DNA of 15,386 nucleotides, taken from assembly GCA_902461025.1 (NCBI GenBank), contig CABPWC010000028.1, forward strand, positions 1 through 15,386. Direction: 5' to 3'. A program made the position numbers and the translations under genes. This document shows positions 7,019 through 13,683 of this stretch, in pieces (positions within the stretch are counted from its first letter, which is position 1; each line of letters starts with the position of its first letter). The notes under the pieces are model-generated. The model ran no database searches. It saw nothing but the letters and a program-made list of their open reading frames with translations, and was not told the DNA's origin. This stretch comes from an uncultured Streptococcus sp. (GTDB taxonomy: Bacteria > Bacillota > Bacilli > Lactobacillales > Streptococcaceae).

Positions 7019-7540
7019 ATAGCAAAGCAAGACTTATTCATCAATGATGAAATTCGTGTACGTGAAGTTCGCTTAATCGGTCTTGAGGGCGAACAATTGG
7101 GTATCAAACCACTTGGTGAAGCGCAAGCACTTGCGGACGACGCTAATGTGGACTTGGTTCTCATTCAACCTCAAGCTAAACCTCCTGTTGCGAAAATTAT
7201 GGACTACGGTAAGTTCAAATTTGAGTACCAGAAGAAACAAAAAGAACAACGCAAAAAACAAAGCGTTGTGACCGTGAAAGAAGTTCGATTGAGCCCAGTT
7301 ATTGATAAGGGTGATTTCGATACGAAACTTCGCAGTGCTCGCAAGTTCCTTGAAAAAGGGAACAAAGTGAAGGTTTCCATTCGCTTTAAGGGTCGTATGA
7401 TTACCCATAAAGAGATTGGAGCAAAAGTTTTAGCCGATTTCGCTGAAGCAACTCAAGATATTGCTATCATCGAACAACGTGCTAAAATGGATGGTCGTCA
7501 AATGTTCATGCAGTTGGCCCCAGCAACTGACAAGAAATAA
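7019..7540 (+). CDS. infC: Translation initiation factor IF-3, probable AUA start
   Basis: IF3 binds the 30S subunit, prevents premature 50S joining and rejects non-canonical start codons. The reading frame shows the N-domain signature N-D-E-I-R-V-R-E-V-R-L-I, the K-I-M-D-Y-G-K-F linker region, and the C-domain ending with D-G-R-Q-M-F-M-Q-L-A-P. I place the start at ATA 7019, giving 173 residues beginning (M)-A-K-Q-D-L-F-I-N-D-E, because the only good SD points to it. E. coli and Geobacillus infC use AUU in the same role, so that IF3 represses its own translation. Other in-frame candidates are GTG 7010 (176 residues) and TTG 6983 (185 residues). The gene is first in the infC-rpmI-rplT operon, downstream of the attenuator. 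Family identity is certain; the start is inferred. Confidence 0.95.
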   Translation: MAKQDLFINDEIRVREVRLIGLEGEQLGIKPLGEAQALADDANVDLVLIQPQAKPPVAKIMDYGKFKFEYQKKQKEQRKKQSVVTVKEVRLSPVIDKGDFDTKLRSARKFLEKGNKVKVSIRFKGRMITHKEIGAKVLADFAEATQDIAIIEQRAKMDGRQMFMQLAPATDKK

Positions 7541-7573
7541 TCTGTCAGAAAGTTAAAAAAAGGAGAAAATATC

Positions 7574-7774
7574 ATGCCAAAACAAAAAACACACCGCGCA
7601 TCAGCTAAACGTTTCAAACGTACAGGTTCTGGTGGACTTAAACGTTTCCGTGCTTACACTTCTCACCGTTTCCACGGAAAAACTAAGAAACAACGTCGTC
7701 ATCTTCGTAAAGCATCTATGGTGCATGCAGGAGATTTCAAACGTATCAAAGCAATGCTTACTCGCTTGAAATAA
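7574..7774 (+). CDS. rpmI: 50S ribosomal protein L35
   Basis: The 66-residue, strongly basic protein begins M-P-K-Q-K-T-H-R-A-S-A-K-R-F-K, the classic L35 N-terminus, and ends K-A-M-L-T-R-L-K. L35 is a late-binding protein of the large subunit. SD AGGAG (7561-7565) lies 8 nt before the ATG. It is the second gene of the infC operon, 33 nt after infC, and the conserved infC-rpmI-rplT order supports the call. Confidence 0.98.
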   Translation: MPKQKTHRASAKRFKRTGSGGLKRFRAYTSHRFHGKTKKQRRHLRKASMVHAGDFKRIKAMLTRLK

Positions 7775-7823
7775 TCGCGTATTTGTAAGTTAAGAATTCT
7801 AGGAAATATTGGAGGAAATATAA

Positions 7824-8183
7824 ATGGCACGTGTTAAAGGTGGCGTTGTATCACGCAAACGTCGTAAACGTATTTTAAAATTAGCAAAAGGTTACTATGG
7901 AGCTAAACACATCTTGTTCCGTACTGCAAAAGAACAAGTAATGAACTCTTACTACTATGCATACCGTGACCGTCGTCAAAAGAAACGTGACTTCCGCAAA
8001 TTGTGGATTACACGTATCAATGCGGCAGCTCGTTTGAACGGACTTTCATACTCACAATTGATGCATGGTTTGAAATTGGCTGAGATCGAAGTAAACCGTA
8101 AAATGCTTGCTGACTTGGCTGTTAACGATGCAGCAGCTTTCACAGCTCTTGCTGATGCAGCCAAAGCAAAACTTGGTAAATAA
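7824..8183 (+). CDS. rplT: 50S ribosomal protein L20
   Basis: L20 is an early assembly protein of the large subunit that binds 23S rRNA. In many Firmicutes it is also the repressor of its own operon through the leader upstream of infC. The 119 residues show the full family pattern: a basic, extended N-terminal arm ([14 protein letters not shown]) that threads into rRNA, the Y-Y-G-A-K segment, [12 protein letters not shown], and a globular C-terminal helical domain, which is the part that binds the regulatory RNA. SD GGAGG (7811-7815) lies 8 nt before the ATG. It is the last gene of the operon, with a terminator 8 nt after the stop. Confidence 0.98.
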
Positions 8184-8191
8184 TTATTCAT

Positions 8192-8225
8192 AAGACTGGT
8201 GCAAGTTTGTCCCAGTCTTTTTTAA
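8192..8225 (+). terminator. Terminator after rplT
   Basis: An 8-bp stem AAGACTGG/CCAGTCTT (8192-8199 with 8212-8219) encloses a 12-nt loop and is followed by a T run from 8218 to 8223. It ends only 6 nt before the gloA SD, so gloA is expected to rely on readthrough. Confidence 0.85.
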
Positions 8226-8241
8226 AACAAAGGAGAAAAAA

Positions 8242-8622
8242 ATGGCTTCAAAAATGTTACATACCTGCTTGCGAGTCGAAAATCTTGAAAAATCAATCGC
8301 TTTTTATCAGGATGCTTTTGGTTTTAAGGAATTGCGTCGTATGGACTTTCCAGAACATGCTTTTACCATTGTTTATCTAGGTCTTGATGGTGATGATTAT
8401 GAATTGGAGTTGACATACAACTACGATCACGGACCTTATGTTGTTGGTGACGGTTTTGCTCACATCGCCCTAAGTACACCTGACCTTGAGGCTCTTCACA
8501 AAGAACATAGCGACAAAGGCTACGAAGTAACAGCGCCTAATGGGCTTCCAGGGACTCAACCAAACTATTACTTTGTTAAAGATCCAGATGGCTACAAGGT
8601 AGAAGTGATTCGCGAAAAATAA
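8242..8622 (+). CDS. gloA: Lactoylglutathione lyase (glyoxalase I)
   Basis: This 126-residue vicinal-oxygen-chelate protein has two beta-alpha-beta-beta-beta repeats. The four metal ligands expected from E. coli GlxI (His5, Glu56, His74, Glu122) are found as His7 in M-L-H-T, Glu56 in Y-E-L-E-L, His74 in F-A-H-I-A and Glu121 in Y-K-V-E-V. Glyoxalase I isomerises the methylglyoxal-glutathione hemithioacetal to S-lactoylglutathione, detoxifying a by-product of glycolysis. Many streptococci import glutathione rather than make it, so the in vivo thiol is not settled by the sequence. SD AAGGAG (8230-8235) lies 6 nt before the ATG. No separate promoter is evident, and the gene follows the rplT terminator closely. 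As I recall, the rplT-gloA neighbourhood also occurs in pneumococcus. Confidence 0.93.
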   Translation: MASKMLHTCLRVENLEKSIAFYQDAFGFKELRRMDFPEHAFTIVYLGLDGDDYELELTYNYDHGPYVVGDGFAHIALSTPDLEALHKEHSDKGYEVTAPNGLPGTQPNYYFVKDPDGYKVEVIREK

Positions 8623-8627
8623 TAAAA

Positions 8628-8763
8628 ACTCCTCATCTATCAATTAAGTTAGGCAATCTCACCTGACTCAGAAAAACTTGATAGGTAGGAGTGTAGGTCA
8701 TTTATGTTAGTTTCTTTCAGACAAATGTGAGCGTTTATCTGAGACTAACATAGGTGGCTTTTT
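8628..8763 (+). other. Intergenic pair of large hairpins between gloA and the membrane protein
   Basis: The 208-nt gap 8623-8830 contains two adjacent imperfect inverted repeats. Hairpin 1 pairs ACTCCT 8628-8633 with 8687-8692 and CTATCAA 8637-8643 with 8678-8684, with an inner 7-bp stem, 8647-8653 with 8662-8668. Hairpin 2 has 17 contiguous outer pairs, 8695-8711 with 8744-8760, including several G-U pairs. Its inner stem is 8717-8725 with 8734-8742, with one mismatch. Hairpin 2 is followed by a T run (8759-8763) and could end + strand transcripts; hairpin 1 is flanked by an A run at its left and could end minus-strand transcripts. The G-U pairs on the + strand favour an RNA role there. The element could also be a decayed small repeat. 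It does not resemble the BOX or RUP sequences that I remember. Confidence 0.7.
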
Positions 8764-8791
8764 CAGTCTAGCTTAATTTTATAAATTGGGA

Positions 8792-8797
8792 TATAAT
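8792..8797 (+). promoter_or_regulatory. Probable -10 for the membrane protein gene
   Basis: A perfect TATAAT lies 33 nt before the ATG at 8831. No good -35 is seen at 16-18 nt spacing, and the TGn extension is absent. The call therefore rests on the -10 alone. Confidence 0.5.
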
Positions 8798-8830
8798 AAA
8801 AATAACTTAACGAATTAGTGGGAGAACAAA

Positions 8831-9265
8831 ATGTCAGACCAAAATCCAAATGTAGAGCTAAACAAAGAAGAAGATAAACTAATTGTAGAGAATAATTCAG
8901 TTGAAGATATGATGAATGGTCCAAAAGCAGTCAAGAAACCTTCGGCTCTTCTATCTTTCTCATTCTATTTGGCACTTATCTATATTCTTCTATTTATAAC
9001 TCTTGCTTTATTTACTGCTCCATGGGGAATTGTATTCTTGATTTTTCTAGGTCCTAATTTAATTGCTTACGCTATAGCAACTTTTTTAACTAGGATAGGA
9101 ATCAAGAAAGTAAATAGAAATTTCTTGTATGCGAGTGCTGGATTTTATTTGCTTTCCGGACTTTTAGCATTCGACCCGGATTGGCAGATGTTTAGGGTTT
9201 TTCCTTATCTCTCACTAGTCCTAGTTCTAATCGGAATATTTTTAACAAAAGATAGAGATAAATAA
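8831..9265 (+). CDS. Unrecognised small membrane protein with four predicted helices
   Basis: I do not recognise a family for this 144-residue protein. It has a hydrophilic, acidic N-terminal tail (residues 1-37, many Glu, Asp and Asn, then K-K-P). Four hydrophobic segments follow, at about 41-61, 65-86, 98-114 and 122-138. A basic loop (I-K-K-V-N-R-N, 91-97) lies between the second and third, and the charged end is K-D-R-D-K. The Lys/Arg distribution suggests that the N-tail, the 91-97 loop and the C-terminus are cytoplasmic, consistent with an even number of helices. SD GGGAG (8820-8824) lies 6 nt before the ATG. It is flanked by the double hairpin on the left and a terminator on the right, so it is probably monocistronic. 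No catalytic motif is visible. Codon use does not look foreign. Confidence 0.85.
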   Translation: MSDQNPNVELNKEEDKLIVENNSVEDMMNGPKAVKKPSALLSFSFYLALIYILLFITLALFTAPWGIVFLIFLGPNLIAYAIATFLTRIGIKKVNRNFLYASAGFYLLSGLLAFDPDWQMFRVFPYLSLVLVLIGIFLTKDRDK

Positions 9266-9318
9266 GTTGAGGAAGCTTAAGACGAGCATCTGTTTTAGAC
9301 TTGTTTAGAAGAACTTTT

Positions 9319-9350
9319 AAAACCACAGCTTTTCACTGGCTGTGGTTTTT
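9319..9350 (+). terminator. Terminator after the membrane protein gene
   Basis: A perfect 11-bp stem, AAAACCACAGC with GCTGTGGTTTT (9319-9329 with 9339-9349), has a 9-nt loop and a T run at its end. The mirrored A and T runs make it potentially bidirectional. Confidence 0.93.
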
Positions 9351-9392
9351 ATCTTGGTCCTTATAAAGAAACTGTGTTTCTAATTTTTAAAA

Positions 9393-9401
9393 TGGTATAA
9401 T
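9393..9401 (+). promoter_or_regulatory. Extended -10 promoter for dnaE
   Basis: TGG-TATAAT is a perfect extended -10. The predicted start near 9408 gives a leader of about 22 nt containing the strong SD GGGAGGTGA (9415-9423), just before the ATG at 9430. Confidence 0.8.
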
Positions 9402-9429
9402 AGAAAAAGAAAAAGGGAGGTGAGAAAGA

Positions 9430-12400
9430 ATGATTGCCCAACTGGATACGAAAACTGTCTATAGTTTCATGGAGAGTATGGTTTCAATCAAGAGATATGT
9501 CAGCCTAGGGAAAGAATATGGCTATTCATCACTTGGAATCATGGATGAAGACAATCTCTATGGAGCCTATTATTTCATCAAAGAATGCCAAAAACAGGGG
9601 GTTCAACCTTTATTAGGTCTTGAGATGATAGTTTATCATAAAGAAGAAGTGCTCAATCTACGTTTTCTAGCCCTCTCAAACCATGGTTATCGAAACCTGA
9701 TGAAGCTGTCGTCTTTAAAGATGACAGGTAAAAAAGAATGGGCTGATTTCTCTTCCTACCTTGAAGATATTTGTGTCATTGTTCCTTACTATCCTGAAGT
9801 TGATTCCTTGGACTTAGGGCATGACTACTATATCGGAGTGTATCCAGATACACCTCAATTGAATGTTTTTCACCCTATTCTCCCTCTTTATCGTGTTAAC
9901 TCTTTCGAGTCTGAGGATTTAGAAGCTCTACAGATGCTTAAAGCGATTAAAGAGAACGTGACCTTGAGAGAGGTTGATGTTCAATCTCAACAGGGCTTGT
10001 TTTTGCCTGCTGAACGTCTTGAACAGATTTTACTAGAGAAGTTCCCAATCGCACTGGATAATCTTGCAAGATTGATCAAGGATACCTCCTACGAGATTGA
10101 TAGTAGTCTCAAGCTTCCACGTTTCAATCCAGAGAGACCTGCAGTTGAAGAACTTCGGGAGAGAGCTATCAAGGGCTTGGAGCAAAAAGGCTTGCTAGAT
10201 TCAGTCTATCAGGAACGTTTAGAAGAAGAACTGTCTGTGATTCATGATATGGGATTCGATGACTATTTCTTGGTTGTTTGGGATCTCTTACGTTTTGGCC
10301 GTTCTCAAGGTTATTATATGGGGATGGGACGCGGCTCCGCAGTTGGAAGTTTAGTAGCCTACGCCCTAGATATCACTGGAATTGATCCTGTAGCTAAGAA
10401 TCTTATCTTTGAACGCTTCTTGAATCGTGAACGCTACACCATGCCAGATATCGATATTGATATTCCAGATATCTATCGTCCAGAGTTTATTCGCTATGTT
10501 CGTGATCGTTATGGTAGTATCCATGCTGCGCAGATTGTCACTTACTCGACCTTTGGAGCCAAGCAAGCCATCCGAGATGTCTTCAAACGTTATGGCGTGC
10601 CTGAGTATGAGTTGACAGCTATTACAAAAAAAATAGGTTCTAAAGATACTCTAACGACAGCCTATGAAGGGAATCTAGGTTTTAGACAACTCATTCAAAG
10701 TAAGATTGAGTACCAAAAGGCCTTCTCTATTGCTAAAAAGATAGAAGGCTATCCACGACAAACTTCTATCCATGCTGCTGGAGTCGTTATTAGTGACAAA
10801 AATCTAACAGATTACATTCCTCTCAAGTATGGGGAAGATATGCTCATTACCCAGTATGATGCTCATGGCGTTGAAGGAAATGGCCTGCTCAAGATGGATT
10901 TCTTGGGTCTACGCAACTTAACCTTTGCTCAAAAAATGCAAGAGCTCTTATTTGAAACTCAAGGGATTTCACTAAAAATTGAGGATATTGATCTTGAGGA
11001 TAAGGCAACCTTAGCCCTCTTCGCAGCTGGTAAGACCAAGGGGATCTTTCAGTTTGAGCAGCCTGGAGCTATACGCTTATTGAAACGAGTGAAGCCACAA
11101 AATTTTGAAGAAGTAGTGGCGACGACCTCCTTGAACCGACCAGGTGCGAGCGATTATATCGATAACTTTGTAGCCAGAAAACACGGCAAAGAAAAAGTGA
11201 CAGTTCTTGACCCAGTCTTAGAAGATATCTTAGCCCCAACTTATGGTATCATGCTTTATCAAGAACAGGTGATGCAGGTAGCTCAGCGTTATGCTGGCTT
11301 TAGCCTTGGGAAAGCCGATATGTTGCGTCGTGCCATGGGGAAAAAGAATGCTGCAGAGATGCATCGGATGGAGGAGAGTTTTATCCAAGGTGCACTCGAA
11401 AAAGGGTATGGAAAAGAACAGGCTCAAGAAGTCTTTGCTGTCATGGAGAAATTTGCTGGTTATGGTTTTAACCGTTCGCATGCTTATGCTTATGCAGCTT
11501 TAGCTTTTCAGCTTGCTTATTTCAAAACACATTACCCATCAATTTTCTACCAAGTGATGTTGAACTATGCGAGTGGAGATTATATTTTCGATGCGCTTGA
11601 AATGGGCTTTGAATTAGCCCCGCTTTCTATCAATACGATTCCATTTCAAGATAAGTTAGCAGATAAGACAATTCATTTAGGTCTTAAGAGCATTAAGGGA
11701 ATGCCTCGTGATTTTGCCTATTGGATTATAGAGAATCGTCCATTTTCTAGTGTTGAAGATTTTATCACCCGATTGCCCAAAAATTATCAAAAGGAGAGTT
11801 TATTAAATCCTCTGGTAGAAGTTGGTTTGTTTGATAACTTTGAGAAAAATCGTCAAAAAATCTTAACCAACCTACTAACTCTATTTATCTTTGTAGAAGA
11901 GTTAGGTAGCCTCTTTGCAGATTCTAGCTATAGTTGGACAGATACAGAGGATTTTTCAAATATTGAGAAATTTCAAAAAGAGCAGGAATGGTTAGGAGTT
12001 GGAATCAGCCAACACCCATTGATATCCCTAGCAAAGAATCCTTTGTATCCAATTGTGAGTCTATCTGAACTTTCCGAAGGTCAGACAGCTACAGTGCTCG
12101 TTGAGATACAATCCATTCGTGTGATCCGAACTAAAAAAGGTGAAAACATGGCCTTTTTGAAAGTCAGTGATAGTAAAACAAATCTGGAGGTTACTGTTTT
12201 TTCGAATCAGTATCGCCAATTTAAAAATCTCTTACACGAAGGTAGTTTCTATTATCTAAACGGAAAAGTTCAGGCTAGGGACGGACGTCTTCAATTAGTT
12301 TTGAATAATCTAAAAGAGGCAGTGAGTGAACGTTTTTGGATTCAAGTTGCCAATCATGATCACGACTCTGAAATTTATCATATTTTAGAACAATATAAGG

Positions 12401-12531
12401 GACAAATCCCTGTTGTCATTCGATATGAAAATGAACAAAAAAATGTTCTTTTGCCTGGTTATATGGTTACAAAAGATACGAGCTTACAAGAATCTTTAAA
12501 ACAAATTGTCATGAAAACGATTTATCGTTAA
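9430..12531 (+). CDS. dnaE: DNA polymerase III subunit alpha, DnaE
   Basis: In Firmicutes, DnaE works beside PolC at the fork, extending RNA primers on the lagging strand. The 1033 residues comprise an N-terminal PHP domain (about 1-70, continuing to about 200), the C-family polymerase palm, fingers and beta-binding region, and an OB fold near 870-970. The catalytic aspartates are seen as D340-I-D342 in P-D-I-D-I-D-I-P-D and D490 in K-M-D-F-L-G. Motifs G-R-G-S-A-V-G-S, S-I-H-A-A-G-V-V and F-N-R-S-H-A-Y-A-Y are intact. The PHP metal site appears lost: the usual HxH start reads L-D-T-K and the T-D-H-G motif reads M-D-E-D. Length and the terminal M-K-T-I-Y-R agree with pneumococcal DnaE as I remember it. 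It is followed by pfkA after 80 nt, with a separate promoter. Confidence 0.97.
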   Translation: MIAQLDTKTVYSFMESMVSIKRYVSLGKEYGYSSLGIMDEDNLYGAYYFIKECQKQGVQPLLGLEMIVYHKEEVLNLRFLALSNHGYRNLMKLSSLKMTGKKEWADFSSYLEDICVIVPYYPEVDSLDLGHDYYIGVYPDTPQLNVFHPILPLYRVNSFESEDLEALQMLKAIKENVTLREVDVQSQQGLFLPAERLEQILLEKFPIALDNLARLIKDTSYEIDSSLKLPRFNPERPAVEELRERAIKGLEQKGLLDSVYQERLEEELSVIHDMGFDDYFLVVWDLLRFGRSQGYYMGMGRGSAVGSLVAYALDITGIDPVAKNLIFERFLNRERYTMPDIDIDIPDIYRPEFIRYVRDRYGSIHAAQIVTYSTFGAKQAIRDVFKRYGVPEYELTAITKKIGSKDTLTTAYEGNLGFRQLIQSKIEYQKAFSIAKKIEGYPRQTSIHAAGVVISDKNLTDYIPLKYGEDMLITQYDAHGVEGNGLLKMDFLGLRNLTFAQKMQELLFETQGISLKIEDIDLEDKATLALFAAGKTKGIFQFEQPGAIRLLKRVKPQNFEEVVATTSLNRPGASDYIDNFVARKHGKEKVTVLDPVLEDILAPTYGIMLYQEQVMQVAQRYAGFSLGKADMLRRAMGKKNAAEMHRMEESFIQGALEKGYGKEQAQEVFAVMEKFAGYGFNRSHAYAYAALAFQLAYFKTHYPSIFYQVMLNYASGDYIFDALEMGFELAPLSINTIPFQDKLADKTIHLGLKSIKGMPRDFAYWIIENRPFSSVEDFITRLPKNYQKESLLNPLVEVGLFDNFEKNRQKILTNLLTLFIFVEELGSLFADSSYSWTDTEDFSNIEKFQKEQEWLGVGISQHPLISLAKNPLYPIVSLSELSEGQTATVLVEIQSIRVIRTKKGENMAFLKVSDSKTNLEVTVFSNQYRQFKNLLHEGSFYYLNGKVQARDGRLQLVLNNLKEAVSERFWIQVANHDHDSEIYHILEQYKGQIPVVIRYENEQKNVLLPGYMVTKDTSLQESLKQIVMKTIYR

Positions 12532-12567
12532 AAATCAATGAAAATAAAAGAATTTTAACTTTAAATA

Positions 12568-12576
12568 TGGTATAAT
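12568..12576 (+). promoter_or_regulatory. Extended -10 promoter for pfkA-pyk
   Basis: TGG-TATAAT is a perfect extended -10 with no clear -35. The predicted start near 12583 gives a leader of about 30 nt that carries SD AAGGAG (12597-12602). Confidence 0.82.
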
Positions 12577-12611
12577 CAGTTAGAATGTTAAAGAAAAAGG
12601 AGCAAAACCAA

Positions 12612-13619
12612 ATGAAACGTATTGCTGTTTTGACTAGTGGTGGAGACGCCCCTGGTATGAATGCTGCCATTCGTGCAGTTGTTCGTCAAGCAATCTCAGA
12701 AGGAATGGAAGTTTTTGGTATCTATGATGGATATGCTGGTATGGTTGCTGGTGAAATTTATCCACTTGATGCTGCTTCAGTAGGAGACATTATTTCACGT
12801 GGTGGTACTTTCCTTCACTCTGCTCGTTACCCTGAGTTTGCGAAACTCGAAGGTCAACTTAAAGGGATTGAGCAATTGAAAAAACACGGTATCGAAGGTG
12901 TCGTAGTTATTGGTGGTGATGGTTCTTATCATGGAGCTATGCGCTTGACTGAGCATGGATTCCCTGCTATTGGACTTCCTGGAACAATCGATAACGATAT
13001 CGTAGGTACTGACTTTACAATCGGATTTGATACTGCAGTAACAACTGCTATGGATGCAATCGATAAGATTCGTGATACATCATCAAGTCACCGTCGTACT
13101 TTTGTTGTTGAAGTAATGGGACGTAACGCTGGTGATATTGCTCTTTGGGCAGGTATCGCAACAGGTGCTGACGAAATCATCATTCCTGAAGAAGGCTTCA
13201 AGATGGAAGACATCGTAGCAAGTATCAAAGCTGGATATGAACACGGTAAAAAACACAACATTATCGTTTTGGCAGAAGGTGTTATGTCAGCGGCTGAATT
13301 TGGTCAAAAACTAAAAGAAGCTGGAGATACAAGCGACCTTCGTGTAACTGAACTTGGTCACATCCAACGTGGTGGTTCACCAACTGCTCGTGACCGTGTA
13401 TTGGCTTCACGCATGGGTGCACACGCTGTTAAACTCCTTAAGCAAGGAATCGGTGGTGTCGCTGTGGGTATCCGAAACGAAAAAATGGTTGAAAATCCAA
13501 TTCTTGGTACAGCAGAAGAGGGAGCTTTGTTTAGCCTAACAGCTGACGGTAAGATTGTTGTCAACAATCCTCACAAGGCTGACTTAGAACTAGCCAAATT
13601 GAATAAGAGCTTGTCCTAA
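12612..13619 (+). CDS. pfkA: ATP-dependent 6-phosphofructokinase
   Basis: PfkA phosphorylates fructose 6-phosphate to fructose 1,6-bisphosphate, the committed step of glycolysis, as a cytosolic tetramer. The 335-residue product from the SD-led ATG begins M-K-R-I-A-V-L-T-S-G-G-D. Active-site residues match E. coli numbering: Gly11, Arg72, Asp103 in G-G-D-G-S, Thr125/Asp127/Asp129 in T-I-D-N-D, Arg162, Met169, Arg171 and Glu222. The effector site keeps Arg21, Arg25, Arg154 and Lys213 but has Asp at 187 and His at 211 where Bacillus has Glu and Arg. An in-frame ATG at 12585 lies only about 2 nt inside the predicted transcript; SD AAGGAG (12597-12602) supports 12612 instead. The gene is probably cotranscribed with pyk, an arrangement known in lactic acid bacteria. 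Confidence 0.98.
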   Translation: MKRIAVLTSGGDAPGMNAAIRAVVRQAISEGMEVFGIYDGYAGMVAGEIYPLDAASVGDIISRGGTFLHSARYPEFAKLEGQLKGIEQLKKHGIEGVVVIGGDGSYHGAMRLTEHGFPAIGLPGTIDNDIVGTDFTIGFDTAVTTAMDAIDKIRDTSSSHRRTFVVEVMGRNAGDIALWAGIATGADEIIIPEEGFKMEDIVASIKAGYEHGKKHNIIVLAEGVMSAAEFGQKLKEAGDTSDLRVTELGHIQRGGSPTARDRVLASRMGAHAVKLLKQGIGGVAVGIRNEKMVENPILGTAEEGALFSLTADGKIVVNNPHKADLELAKLNKSLS

Positions 13620-13628
13620 TTTACTTTC

Positions 13629-13659
13629 ATTAACTTAGTTAATCAGACCTAAAAGGTCT
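13629..13659 (+). repeat. Two short tandem hairpins between pfkA and pyk
   Basis: ATTAAC-TTA-GTTAAT (13629-13643) and AGACCT-AAA-AGGTCT (13645-13659) are perfect inverted repeats one base apart. No T run follows the second (it is followed by A residues), so they are unlikely to terminate transcription. They may influence processing or stability of the pfkA-pyk transcript. Confidence 0.6.
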
Positions 13660-13683
13660 AAAAAATAAAGGAGTTTCATAATC

